DNA of 64,000 nucleotides from Lysobacter arseniciresistens ZS79 (GCF_000768335.1 NZ_AVPT01000001.1:62001-126000), one strand, 5' to 3'. Positions 48,667 through 57,209 are shown, numbered from the stretch's first letter. The notes: a model not told the origin generated them from the letters alone. A program made the numbers and translations.

Positions 48667-50946
48667 TCAGCCGGCCAGACGGCCCGCGGCGGCGACGATG
48701 TCCTCCTCGCCCGGGATGACGAGGAAGGCGGCACCCGCCAGCGGCGTGTAGGTATCGGCACCGACCACACGCTGGAACGGGCGCGCCCCGAAGCCGCCCT
48801 CGGCGATCGCCGTGATCACGCCCTCGCCCACGCCGGCGCTGTGGCGACCCTCGTCGACGATGATGATCCGCTTCGCGGTCCGCGCCTGCTCGACGATGTA
48901 GCCGGCGTTGAGCGGTACCAGCCAGCGCAGGTCGACCACGCGCGCCTTCCAGCCATGCTTCGCCTCGATCTGCCGCGCGGCGCGCAGGCTCATCGGCACG
49001 CCGTTGCCGTAGGTGAAGATCACCAGTTCGTCGCCGGTGTCGTCCTCGGGCAGGTACGCCCTGCCCGCGCCCAGCGGCATCGCCTCGCCGAGCGCCGGGT
49101 ACGACGTCAACCAACCGCCGTCGCCAGCCTCGTACAGGTCCTTGGTCATGTACAGCGCGATCGGTTCGAGGAACACGCTGACGCGCCCGTCGACCTTCGA
49201 CAGCGCCGTGAGCGTGCGCAGCATGGTCACCGCGTCATCGCCGCGCGACGGACAGCCGACGACGAGGCCCGGGATGTCGCGCAGCGCGGTAATCGAGTTG
49301 TCGTTGTGGAAGTGCCCGCCGAAGCCGCGCTGGTAGCCCAGTCCAGCGATGCGCACGACCATCGGGTTGGCGTACTGGTTGTTGCTGAAGAACTGCAGGC
49401 TCGCCGCCTCGCCGCGGATCTGGTCGCAGGCGTTGTGGAAGTAGGCGAGATACTGGATCTCCGGGATCGGGAGCATGCCGACGTTGGCGAAGCCCTGCGC
49501 CATGCCGAGGATCATCGTCTCGTCGAGCAGCGTGTTGAACACGCGTCGCGGCCCGAACGCCTTCTGCAGGCCCTTGGTGACGGTGTAGACGCCGCCCTTC
49601 TGCGCCACGTCCTCGCCGAACAGCAGGGTGTCGGGGTACTTGGCAAAGGTGTCGTGCAGCGCGTTGTTGATCTGGATCGCCAGGTGCCGCGGCGGCTGGT
49701 TCTCGGGCAGCTTCTCGTCGCTGCCGAAGACCTCCAGGCGGCGGCCGTTGAAGTCGGCACGCTCGGCTTCGGCATGCACGGCCTCGGGCGAGTACGGCGC
49801 AAGCGGCGCGACCACGTCGGCCAGGCGGTCGAGCTTGGGCGTGCGGTCGGCGGCCTCGGCGGCGGCGAAGCAGCGCTTGCGGGTCGCCTCGTACAGCTCC
49901 AACACCTCGTCCTTCGACATCAGCCCGGACTCCAGCGCGATCGCCGCCGAGCGCAGCAGCGGGTCGGTCGCCTCGACCGCGCAGAGCTCCTCGATCGAGC
50001 GCCATTCGATCTCGAAGTCGGTGCCGGCGTGGCCCATGATCCGGGTCGTGCGCAGGTGCAGGAAGGTGGGGCGGCGGGTGCGGCGGCAGTGCTCGACCGC
50101 ACGCTGCACGTCGCCGTAGCCGGTCGCCAGGTCGAGGCCGTCGGCGTGGAAGTAGTCGAGGTCGGGGCGCTGGGCGAAGTTGCGCGCGATCCAGCCGTTC
50201 GGCGTCTTGACCGAGATGCCGATGCCGTTGTCCTCGCAGACGAACAGCACCGGCGCCGGCAGCTTCTGGTAGGCCGTCCACGCCGCGGCGTTGAACGCGG
50301 TCTGCGCGGTGGCGTGGTTGCTGGAGGCGTCGCCGAACGAGCAGATCGCGATGCTGTCGTCGGGGATCGGCAGCGCGTGGCCGAGGCGGCGGCCGGTCTC
50401 GATCGCGATCGCGGTGCCAAGTGCCTTGGGCAGGTGCGAGGCGATCGTCGAAGTCTGCGGCAGCACCCACAGCGGCTTGCTGCCCCACACCTTGTGGCGG
50501 CCGCCGCTGGCGGGGTCTTCCTTGCTGGCGGCGAACGACAGCGCCGAGTCCATCGCCGGGTCCATGCCCGGAAGCTTGCGGAAGCGCTCGGCCATGAAGC
50601 CGCCGCTGCGGTAGTGCAGGAACGCCGGATCGGTATGGCGGGTGGCACGTGCGACCATCGCGTTGCCCTCGTGGCCGCTGGAACCGATCGTGTAGAAGAC
50701 CTTGTTCTGCACCCGCAGCACGCGCGCCATCAGGTCCAGGTGGCGGCTGACCAGCTGCGACTCGAACAGCTCGCGGAAGCCCTGCGCGTCGAGCGCGCTG
50801 CCCTCGAGGATCGCCTCGCCCGGCGCCGGCGCCGCATCCACCCGGCCGTCCCACCCGCGTACGAACTCACTGAAGTTGACGTCGCAGATCTCGGCGCGGT
50901 TGAGGCCGCGCATGCGGGCGGGGATCGGGTTGGCGGTGTTCGACAT
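48667..50946 (-). CDS. Fused alpha-beta 2-oxoacid dehydrogenase E1
   Basis: Thiamine diphosphate-dependent decarboxylase of a 2-oxoacid dehydrogenase complex, with alpha and beta subunits in one chain of 759 residues. The alpha part (about 45-400) has the ThDP motif CSFGDASSNHATAQTAFNAA and later CEDNGIGIS. The beta part (about 425-759) has LFGEDVAQKGGVYTVTKGLQ, FNTLLDETMILGMAQGFANV and VVDLRWLVPLNAGYIVEQA. The closest classical counterpart is the branched-chain (2-oxoisovalerate) type. No E2 or E3 gene is adjacent. ATG 50946 was chosen. Substrate preference is inferred. Confidence 0.88.
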   Translation of the reverse strand: MSNTANPIPARMRGLNRAEICDVNFSEFVRGWDGRVDAAPAPGEAILEGSALDAQGFRELFESQLVSRHLDLMARVLRVQNKVFYTIGSSGHEGNAMVARATRHTDPAFLHYRSGGFMAERFRKLPGMDPAMDSALSFAASKEDPASGGRHKVWGSKPLWVLPQTSTIASHLPKALGTAIAIETGRRLGHALPIPDDSIAICSFGDASSNHATAQTAFNAAAWTAYQKLPAPVLFVCEDNGIGISVKTPNGWIARNFAQRPDLDYFHADGLDLATGYGDVQRAVEHCRRTRRPTFLHLRTTRIMGHAGTDFEIEWRSIEELCAVEATDPLLRSAAIALESGLMSKDEVLELYEATRKRCFAAAEAADRTPKLDRLADVVAPLAPYSPEAVHAEAERADFNGRRLEVFGSDEKLPENQPPRHLAIQINNALHDTFAKYPDTLLFGEDVAQKGGVYTVTKGLQKAFGPRRVFNTLLDETMILGMAQGFANVGMLPIPEIQYLAYFHNACDQIRGEAASLQFFSNNQYANPMVVRIAGLGYQRGFGGHFHNDNSITALRDIPGLVVGCPSRGDDAVTMLRTLTALSKVDGRVSVFLEPIALYMTKDLYEAGDGGWLTSYPALGEAMPLGAGRAYLPEDDTGDELVIFTYGNGVPMSLRAARQIEAKHGWKARVVDLRWLVPLNAGYIVEQARTAKRIIIVDEGRHSAGVGEGVITAIAEGGFGARPFQRVVGADTYTPLAGAAFLVIPGEEDIVAAAGRLAG

Positions 50947-50965
50947 GGTCGGTGGCTGACTCGTT

Positions 50966-51040
50966 GTAGGAGCGGCTTCAGCCGCGATCCGAAAAATCGA
51001 TGAGCGCCCGGGACGCCCGATCGCGGCTGAAGCCGCTTCG
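50966..51040. repeat. REP-like inverted repeat (GTAGGAGCGGCTTCAGCC type)
   Basis: AGCGGCTTCAGCCGCGATC (50971-50989) is perfectly inverted at 51019-51037, with 29 bp between. Each arm is itself a small palindrome (GCGGCTTCAGCCGC). It is preceded by TTGTAGG. Such units are scattered in intergenic DNA of Xanthomonas, Lysobacter and Pseudomonas. It lies between the E1 dehydrogenase start and the GNAT stop. Confidence 0.85.
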
Positions 51041-51056
51041 ACAGGAAGCGACGGAG

Positions 51057-51611
51057 TTACAGACTGGAACGGCGCGCAAGCCACTCCTCGCGGCTCTGTC
51101 CCCAGATATCGACCGGGGAGTCCTCGTACGGCGGCGGCAGGCGGCCGGGGCCGCGGTTGACCGAACCCAGCCGCGCCGCCAGCACCTGCGAGGCGGTGTT
51201 GGCCGGCGCGATCGAATGGATCACCTCGGTCCAACCCAGAGTCTCGAACGACCAGTCGATCGCAGCGATGGCGGCTTCGCGGGCGTAGCCCTTGCCCCAC
51301 GCCGAGCGCAGGAACGACCAGCCGACCTCGGTGCTCGGCCAGCCCTCGGGCTGCCACGGACCGGCCTGCCCGATCCACTGGCCGCTGGCCTTCTCGATCA
51401 CCGAGAACATCGCGAAGCCCTGCACCACCCACGCACCGGGCATCTGCAGGAACTTGCGCCACGCCGCCGCGCGCGGCAGGTGGCCGCCGATATGCCGGGC
51501 AGCCTCCTCGTCGCCAAGCAGTTCGGCGAAACCGTCGAAGTCCGAACGCTGCTGCGGACGCAGGACCAGTCGTTCGGTTTCGAGCGTGGGGCCGAGGGGG
51601 TGTGCAGTCAT
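51057..51611 (-). CDS. GNAT-family N-acetyltransferase (RimJ/RimL-like)
   Basis: 184 residues. ETERLVLRPQQRSDFDGFAE is the RimJ/RimL-type start. Motif A with the acetyl-CoA loop is STEVGWSFLRSAWGKGYARE, followed by a final strand WTEVIHSIAPANTASQVLAA. It probably acetylates a protein or small amine; the substrate is unknown. A pentanucleotide repeat lies 18 bp upstream of its ATG, in its probable leader. Confidence 0.88.
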   Translation of the reverse strand: MTAHPLGPTLETERLVLRPQQRSDFDGFAELLGDEEAARHIGGHLPRAAAWRKFLQMPGAWVVQGFAMFSVIEKASGQWIGQAGPWQPEGWPSTEVGWSFLRSAWGKGYAREAAIAAIDWSFETLGWTEVIHSIAPANTASQVLAARLGSVNRGPGRLPPPYEDSPVDIWGQSREEWLARRSSL

Positions 51612-51628
51612 GCCGCAGTGCTCCGCGT

Positions 51629-51653
51629 GGACGGGACGGGACGGGACGGGACG
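51629..51653. repeat. Pentanucleotide tandem repeat (GGACG)5
   Basis: Five perfect copies of GGACG fill most of the 44-bp gap between gcdH and the GNAT gene. On the GNAT strand they sit just upstream of the start codon. Confidence 0.95.
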
Positions 51654-51655
51654 AA

Positions 51656-52819
51656 TCAGAACGCGTTGATACCGGTCAGTTCGCGGCCGACCACCAGCTG
51701 GTGCACGGTCTCGGTGCCCTCGTAGGTGATCACCGATTCCAGGTTGAGCGCGTGGCGGATCGCGGCATGCTCGGTGGTGATGCCGGCGCCGCCCAGCAGG
51801 TCACGGCAGTCGCGCGCGATGTCGATCGCCATGCGGCAGTTGTTCCACTTGGCCAGCGACACCTGCGTCGGTGCCATCTTGCCGGCGTCCTTCAGGCGGC
51901 CCAGCTGCAGCGACAGCAGCTGCCCGCTCGTGATGCGGCGTGCCATGTCGGCCAGGCGCAGTTGCGCGGCCTGGTTGGCGGCCAGCGGGCGGTCGAACAG
52001 GATGCGTTCCTTGCTGTAGTTGAGCGCCTCGTCCAGGCACGCAATGGCCGCGCCGATCGGCCCCCAGGTGATGCCGTAGCGGGCCTGCGTCAGGCAGCCC
52101 AGCGGACCCTTCAGACCCTTGACGTTGGGCAAGCGGTTGGCCTCGGGCACGCGCACGTTGTCGAAGAACAGCGAGCTCGTCACCGATGCGCGCAGGCTCA
52201 TCTTGTGCTTGATCTCCTGCGCCGCGAAGCCGGCCATGCCCTTCTCGACCACGAAGCTCTGGATGCCGTCGTCCGTCTGCGCCCAGACGATGGCGATGTC
52301 GGCCAGGTTGCCGTTGGTGATCCACATCTTGGCGCCGTTGATGACCCAGTCGCCGCCGTCCTTCCTGGCCACGGTCTTCATGTTGGCCGGGTCTGAACCG
52401 CCGTGCGGCTCGGTCAGGCCGAAGCAGCCGATGACCCTGCCCGCGGCCATGTCCGGCAGCCAGCGCTTCTTCTGCTCCTCGGTGCCGTACGCGAAGATCG
52501 GGTACATGCACAGCGAGGACTGCACCGACACGAAGCTGCGGATGCCGCTGTCGCCGCGCTCCAGTTCCTGGCAGATCAGGCCGTAGCTGACGGAGTTCAG
52601 CCCGCCACCGCCGTACTGCTCCGGCAGGGTCGAGCCGAGCAGGCCGAGCTCGGCGATCTCGGCGATCAGCTCGCGCGGGAACCGGCCCTGGTCGAACGCG
52701 TCGCCGATGATCGGCAGCACGCGCTCGTCGGTGAAGCGCGCCACCGTGTCCTGCACCGCCTGCTCCTCCTCGCTCAGCATGGAACGGACGTCGTACAGGT
52801 CGTAGGGGTGCAGGGCCAT
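51656..52819 (-). CDS. gcdH: Glutaryl-CoA dehydrogenase (acyl-CoA dehydrogenase family)
   Basis: FAD enzyme that oxidises and decarboxylates glutaryl-CoA to crotonyl-CoA in lysine/tryptophan breakdown. It is 387 residues. Acyl-CoA dehydrogenase signatures are CFGLTEPHGGSDPANMKT, WVINGAKMWITNGNLADIAI and DLLGGAGITTEHAAIRHALN. The catalytic Glu367 is in TYEGTETVHQLVVG, and the ending LTGINAF is typical of glutaryl-CoA dehydrogenases. ATG 52819 was chosen. No other lysine-degradation gene is adjacent. Confidence 0.9.
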   Translation of the reverse strand: MALHPYDLYDVRSMLSEEEQAVQDTVARFTDERVLPIIGDAFDQGRFPRELIAEIAELGLLGSTLPEQYGGGGLNSVSYGLICQELERGDSGIRSFVSVQSSLCMYPIFAYGTEEQKKRWLPDMAAGRVIGCFGLTEPHGGSDPANMKTVARKDGGDWVINGAKMWITNGNLADIAIVWAQTDDGIQSFVVEKGMAGFAAQEIKHKMSLRASVTSSLFFDNVRVPEANRLPNVKGLKGPLGCLTQARYGITWGPIGAAIACLDEALNYSKERILFDRPLAANQAAQLRLADMARRITSGQLLSLQLGRLKDAGKMAPTQVSLAKWNNCRMAIDIARDCRDLLGGAGITTEHAAIRHALNLESVITYEGTETVHQLVVGRELTGINAF

Positions 52820-52914
52820 GGCGTGCTCGATGGTGGGAAAGCGGCCATTGTAAGGCGCGCCCATCGGCGAAGGCACGCCCGGGCCACACGCGGCACGCGC
52901 GGCCCGCAACGCAA

Positions 52915-52945
52915 ACGGGGCCGGATCGCTCCGGCCCCGTCGGGG
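52915..52945 (-). terminator. Hairpin after the glycine-zipper gene
   Basis: Perfect 10-bp stem ACGGGGCCGG/CCGGCCCCGT, with a short T run on the minus-strand side. It probably ends the 52967-53770 gene. Confidence 0.6.
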
Positions 52946-52966
52946 TGTTGCGGTGAACCGGGCCGG

Positions 52967-53770
52967 TCAGCCCTTGGTGGTGTCGCCGCTCGCGGCGGCG
53001 GTCTGCAGGACCACCTCGCCGTCGATCACCGGCAGGCGCTCGCCGGGCTCCTCGTCCAGGCGCACGGTCTGCTCCTGGCCGTCGTAGCGATAGGTCACGT
53101 CGTAACCGATCACCTGGTCCTGGGTGCCGAGCGAGATGCGCTCGGCCGGCTTGCTGGTGGTACGCATGGTGCCGGTGGTGCCGTCGGCATTGCGGTAGGT
53201 CACGTCGTAGCCGACCACGGTCGACGACTGCGAGGTATCGGTGACGGTGCGGCAGTTGGTCTCGACGCGCTCGACGACGCGGCCGCCGACATGGTTGCGG
53301 TCGACCCGGTTGCCGACGTAGCCACCGGCCACGGCACCGGCCGCGGTCGCGACCTTCTTGCCGTCGCCGCCGCCGATCTGGTTGCCGATCAGGCCGCCGA
53401 TGACCGCGCCGGCCACGGTGCCGCCGACGTTGCCGTCGCGCTCGGGCAGGCGCTCCTGCACCACGACGTCCTCGCAGACCTCGCGCGGGGTGGAGGTGGT
53501 GCTGGTGGTGCGGACCGCCTCGCTGTCGACCACGGTGGCCAGCAGCTCACGCTTCTCGGTCACCGGCTTGACGTTGACGACGTCGGCGTACTCGATGCTT
53601 TCGATGCTGCCGTCGGCGACGAAGTCACCGCCAGCGCCAACCAGGGCCGGGTCGTTCGGATTGGCGAGCGCGTTGTCCTGCGCATCGCCCTGGAAGCTCT
53701 GGTATGCCGCGACGGCGACACCGCCTACGAGCAGCGACGCCAGGGCAACAGCGATCAGATTCTTGTTCAT
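52967..53770 (-). CDS. Glycine-zipper 2TM domain envelope protein
   Basis: 267 residues. An N-terminal signal or anchor helix (about 4-24, LIAVALASLLVGGVAVAAYQ) precedes a central glycine zipper (about 140-185: GTVAGAVIGGLIGNQIGGGD, VATAAGAVAGGYVGNRVD) like that of SlyB/Rick 17-kDa proteins. The C-terminal part holds two beta repeats (VVGYDVTYRNADGTTGTMRT and VIGYDVTYRYDGQEQTVRLD). Strong RBS AGGAGG stands 8 bp before ATG 53770. Likely a periplasmic or outer-membrane structural protein; exact role unknown. Confidence 0.83.
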   Translation of the reverse strand: MNKNLIAVALASLLVGGVAVAAYQSFQGDAQDNALANPNDPALVGAGGDFVADGSIESIEYADVVNVKPVTEKRELLATVVDSEAVRTTSTTSTPREVCEDVVVQERLPERDGNVGGTVAGAVIGGLIGNQIGGGDGKKVATAAGAVAGGYVGNRVDRNHVGGRVVERVETNCRTVTDTSQSSTVVGYDVTYRNADGTTGTMRTTSKPAERISLGTQDQVIGYDVTYRYDGQEQTVRLDEEPGERLPVIDGEVVLQTAAASGDTTKG

Positions 53771-53957
53771 GGGAGAGCCTCCTGCGTGGGTCGTTCGGGA
53801 CCCGTCGGTCGTGTTCGGGTGCATTCCACCACCGGTAACCTGAACGGGTTGCCAATTCTTTAACAAAAACCTGTTCGCGCGATGAACCCTGGTCGCGTGC
53901 TAGCGTGATCGACGTAGCAAATACGCTGTCCGGCCACCGTTTCGACCAGGTGATTCC

Positions 53958-54203
53958 ATGCGCACCCTGTTGCTCGCCCCGCTGATGCGCTTCCTCGGCA
54001 AGCTGAGTTATCCGCGTCTTTTCATGGTGACCGGCGCGCTGTTCGTGCTCGACATGCTGGTGCCGGACCTGGTGCCGTTCGTCGACGAACTGCTGCTCGG
54101 CCTCGGCACGCTGCTGCTGGCCAACTGGAAGAAGCGCAGGGAACCGGGCGCGCGCCCCGCCGCCGATGCCGACGTCATCGACGGCCACTCGCGGCGACGC
54201 TGA
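53958..54203 (+). CDS. Small membrane protein (DUF6116-like)
   Basis: 81 residues with one or two hydrophobic helices (YPRLFMVTGALFVLDMLV and ELLLGLGTLLLANW) and a basic, disordered tail. It resembles small Xanthomonad proteins that I recall as DUF6116. It stands 18 bp before tatD on the same strand and may share its message. No function known. Confidence 0.65.
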   Translation: MRTLLLAPLMRFLGKLSYPRLFMVTGALFVLDMLVPDLVPFVDELLLGLGTLLLANWKKRREPGARPAADADVIDGHSRRR

Positions 54204-54221
54204 CCCCGTCCACGCAGACCG

Positions 54222-54998
54222 ATGCTGGTCGATACCCACTGCCACCTCGACGTCGACGAGTTCGAGCCGGATCGCGCCCAGGTCATCGCCCGGGCGCGGG
54301 CGGCAGGAGTCACACGGCAGATCGTGCCGGCAATCGACGCGGCCGGCTGGCCCGGCCTGAAGGCGGTCTGCGCCGAGGACGCGGGCCTGTTCCCCGCCTT
54401 CGGATTGCACCCGGTGCTCCTCGTCTCCCACCGCGAGGAGCATCTGCGCGAACTGCGGGAATGGCTGGAGCGGGAGCGCCCGGTGGCGGTCGGCGAATGC
54501 GGACTCGACCACTTCATCGAGGGGCTGGACCCTGCCACGCAGTTGCATTACTTCGACGCCCAGCTGCGGATGGCGCGCGACTTCGACCTGCCGGTGATCG
54601 TCCACGCCCGCCGCGCCGTCGACCAGGTGCTGTCGGCCATCCGCCGCATCGGCGGGTTGCGCGGCGTCGTGCACAGTTTCTCCGGCAGCCGGCAGCAGGC
54701 CGGGCAACTGTGGGAGAACGGCTTCCTGCTGGGGCTCGGCGGGCCGGTCACCTACCCGCGCGCCAACCGGCTGCGGACGCTGGCGGCGGACATGCCGATC
54801 GAATGGCTGCTGCTGGAGACCGACGCGCCGGACCAGCCCGGGGCCTGTCATCGCGGCCAGCGCAACGAGCCGGCGCACCTCGTCGAGATACTGGAGGCCA
54901 TCGCCGAACTGCGCGGCATCGCGCCCGCCGAGCTTGCCGCGGCGACGACCGCCAACGCCGAGCGCCTCTTCCGTCTCCCTACCCGGCCTGCGGCTTGA
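54222..54998 (+). CDS. TatD-family metal-dependent hydrolase
   Basis: 258-residue TIM-barrel metallohydrolase, probably a 3'-5' DNase/RNase. Metal ligands are DTHCHLDVDEF (His6, His8), Glu in VAVGECGLDH, His in VIVHARRA and VHSFSGS, and Asp in LLLETDAPD. Its 3' end overlaps the convergent tcdA by 20 bp. The short form resembles YjjV rather than TatD. Confidence 0.9.
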   Translation: MLVDTHCHLDVDEFEPDRAQVIARARAAGVTRQIVPAIDAAGWPGLKAVCAEDAGLFPAFGLHPVLLVSHREEHLRELREWLERERPVAVGECGLDHFIEGLDPATQLHYFDAQLRMARDFDLPVIVHARRAVDQVLSAIRRIGGLRGVVHSFSGSRQQAGQLWENGFLLGLGGPVTYPRANRLRTLAADMPIEWLLLETDAPDQPGACHRGQRNEPAHLVEILEAIAELRGIAPAELAAATTANAERLFRLPTRPAA

Positions 54999-55788
54999 GC
55001 AGCATCTGCAACGCCCGCCCCACCATCGCGAACGCGAACGCCCCGGTGATGTGCGTCGCCGCCCCCAACCCCGCGCCACAGTCCAGTTTGAGCGCGGCGT
55101 CGGCGTCCAGCTTCGGCCGCAGCCCGCAGACACTGCCGTCGGCCTGCGGGTAGCGCACGTTCTCCAGCGAGTACACCGCCGGCACGCCGAAGTAGCGTTG
55201 CGGATTCTTCGGGAAGTTGAACTCGCCGCGCAGCTTCTTGCGGATCAGCGCCAGCATCGCGTCGTGCTCGGTGCGCGACAGGTCCCGCACCCGCACCAGG
55301 GTCGGGTCGATGCGCCCGCCGGCCGAGCCGCACACCACGAGCGGCAGCTTTCGCCGGCGGCACCACGCGATCAGTTCGACCTTGCTGCGGAAGCTGTCGC
55401 AGGCGTCCAGCACGAGGTCGAAGCCACCGCCGAGCAGCGTCTCGATGTTGGACGCCACCAGGAACGCCGGTACCGCCACCACCTCGGCCAGCGGGTTGAT
55501 CGACCGGCAACGCTCGGCCATCGCATCGACCTTGGCGCGGCCGAACTGCCCCGCATGCGCCGGCAACTGCCGGTTGCTGTTGGACACGCAGATGTCGTCC
55601 GCATCGATCAGGGTCAGGTGCCCCACCCCGCTGCGCGCAAGCGCCTCGACCACCCACGAACCGACGCCGCCCATGCCGACCACCGCCACGCGGCAGCGCG
55701 ACAGCCGCGCCAGCGTGCCGGCGCCGTACAGGCGGTCGATGCCGGAAAAGCGTTCCTGCAGGGCGGGGTCGAGGGCTGGCGTGGTCAT
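54979..55788 (-). CDS. tcdA: tRNA threonylcarbamoyladenosine dehydratase
   Basis: Cyclises t6A37 to ct6A in ANN-reading tRNAs, using ATP. It is 269 residues of the E1/ThiF family with the nucleotide-binding VAVVGMGGVGSWVVEALARS, Arg-finger region SNSNRQLPAHAGQFGRAKVD, DACDSFRSKV and a C-terminal family tail with GAGLGAATHITGAFAFAMVG. ATG 55788 was chosen over an upstream in-frame ATG at 55863. It converges on and overlaps the TatD gene. Confidence 0.94.
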   Translation of the reverse strand: MTTPALDPALQERFSGIDRLYGAGTLARLSRCRVAVVGMGGVGSWVVEALARSGVGHLTLIDADDICVSNSNRQLPAHAGQFGRAKVDAMAERCRSINPLAEVVAVPAFLVASNIETLLGGGFDLVLDACDSFRSKVELIAWCRRRKLPLVVCGSAGGRIDPTLVRVRDLSRTEHDAMLALIRKKLRGEFNFPKNPQRYFGVPAVYSLENVRYPQADGSVCGLRPKLDADAALKLDCGAGLGAATHITGAFAFAMVGRALQMLLKPQAG

Positions 55789-55877
55789 CGGCGCATTGTA
55801 ATCGCGCACCGCTGCGCGCCCGCCCGTGCAGGGCCTGCGTGATATATATCGCTGCGCCTTCAACCACGGAGCCAGGC

Positions 55878-56327
55878 ATGAGCGAACCCCAGCCCACCCG
55901 CAACGACCCCAAGCACGGAAACGGCGCCAAGTACCTCGCCCTGCTGCTGCTCGGCCTGGTGATCGGCGCGGTCTGCACCGTCATGGCGATGCGCGCGATC
56001 CAGGCCCGGAGCGATCCGTTCCCCCACTCGGTGATGCACGTGCAGGGCTGGCACCTGGAGAACCTGCGCAACGCGGTCGAACAGAACCGCTGCACCGCGA
56101 CCGACAGCCTGCCGCACCTGCAGGCGCTGCGGGTGATGGCCAACGACATCGAGCCGGCATTCCCGGGCCTGCGCGACGACAAGCGCTTCGTCGATGCCTC
56201 CAGCCAGCTGCGCGGCGCGCTCGACACCGCACTGGCCTCGCCCCCGGACAACTGCACCGCACTGGGCAAAACCACCGGCGCGATCGGCCAGGCGTGCAAG
56301 GCCTGCCATCAGGATTTCCGCGGCTGA
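55878..56327 (+). CDS. Membrane-anchored cytochrome c'-like protein
   Basis: 149 residues. One transmembrane helix (about 20-38, LALLLLGLVIGAVCTVMAM) anchors a four-helix domain whose heme motif CKACH is at the very C terminus (140-144, ending HQDFRG), the layout of class II cytochromes c'. Two further Cys (72, 126) could pair. Cytochromes c' bind NO or carry electrons, but anchored versions like this are not well defined. RBS-like GGAG stands upstream of ATG 55878. It is a single-gene unit. Confidence 0.82.
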   Translation: MSEPQPTRNDPKHGNGAKYLALLLLGLVIGAVCTVMAMRAIQARSDPFPHSVMHVQGWHLENLRNAVEQNRCTATDSLPHLQALRVMANDIEPAFPGLRDDKRFVDASSQLRGALDTALASPPDNCTALGKTTGAIGQACKACHQDFRG

Positions 56328-56450
56328 GCACCCGGCGCCGCGCGGGGAACCAGCGCTGAACGGCAGCGCGCGGGTTGATCACGTATTCACGACACCCCGC
56401 CTAGCGTGGGCGCGTGGCGACACGCCACCGCCCCCATGCAGGAGACCCCG

Positions 56451-56921
56451 ATGAACACCAAGACATTTCGACTGCTCGGCGTGGCCGCGGCCGCCTCTTT
56501 CGTGCTGGCCGGCTGCGCCACCTCCGGCTACGGCCCGGGCTACGGCAGCACCTCGCCCGGCTACGGCAGCAGCACCGCCTGCTACGACTGCGGCACCGTG
56601 ACCCGCATCGAGCAGATCAGCAGCGGCAGCAACGTGCCCAACGCGACCGGCGCCGTGCTCGGTGGCCTGGTCGGCGCGGCCGCGGGCCGCGAACTGGCCG
56701 ACGACGAGAGCGAGGGCCGCCGGAACACCGCCACCGTGGCGGGCGCGGTCGCCGGCGCCGTGGCCGGCAACGCGATCCAGAACCGCGTGCAGGACGCACG
56801 CTTCAACGTCCACGTCCGGATGGACGACGGCCGCACCACCGTGGTGACGCAGGACGACCTCGGCGGTATCCGGGTCGGTACCTACGTGCGCGTCTACAAC
56901 GGCCGCGCCTGGGTCCGCTGA
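56451..56921 (+). CDS. Glycine-zipper 2TM lipoprotein (SlyB/17-kDa antigen family)
   Basis: 156 residues. Lipoprotein signal with lipobox VLAGC (Cys22), a Gly/Tyr/Ser-rich linker with YGPGYGSTSPGYGSS, then the glycine zipper in two blocks (GAVLGGLVGAAAGRELAD and VAGAVAGAVAGNAIQN). A small beta domain (FNVHVRMDDGRTTVVTQDDL) ends it. Expected in the outer membrane. RBS GGAG precedes ATG 56451. Members help envelope stability under stress. Confidence 0.87.
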   Translation: MNTKTFRLLGVAAAASFVLAGCATSGYGPGYGSTSPGYGSSTACYDCGTVTRIEQISSGSNVPNATGAVLGGLVGAAAGRELADDESEGRRNTATVAGAVAGAVAGNAIQNRVQDARFNVHVRMDDGRTTVVTQDDLGGIRVGTYVRVYNGRAWVR

Positions 56922-56935
56922 TCCCGGCGCCCACG

Positions 56936-56968
56936 CAAAAAAGAGCCCGGCAATCGCCGGGCTCTTTC
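56936..56968. terminator. Bidirectional terminator before cspA
   Basis: AAAGAGCCCGGC/GCCGGGCTCTTT stem with A and T runs on both sides, between the convergent lipoprotein and cspA genes. Confidence 0.88.
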
Positions 56969-56999
56969 GTATCGGTGGTACCGCCCCGGCGGGCCGGGC

Positions 57000-57209
57000 T
57001 TACAGCGGCTCGACCGCGTCCGCCTGCAGGCCCTTCTGCCCCTGCACGACGGTGAAGGAGACCTGCTGGCCTTCCTTCAGGCTCTTGAAGCCCTGGGTCT
57101 GGATGGCGCGGAAGTGCACGAACACGTCCTCGCCGTTCTCGCGGCTGATGAAGCCGAAGCCCTTGGCGTCGTTGAACCACTTGACGGTACCGGTTTCACG
57201 GTTCGACAT
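57000..57209 (-). CDS. cspA: Cold-shock family RNA chaperone
   Basis: 69-residue single cold-shock domain. RNP1 is KGFGFI (16-21) and RNP2 is VFVHF (29-33); [16 protein letters not shown] is the family signature. It binds single-stranded RNA/DNA and melts RNA structure. A good promoter and an approximately 80-nt leader lie upstream on the minus strand. Whether it is cold-induced or constitutive cannot be told. Confidence 0.96.
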   Translation of the reverse strand: MSNRETGTVKWFNDAKGFGFISRENGEDVFVHFRAIQTQGFKSLKEGQQVSFTVVQGQKGLQADAVEPL

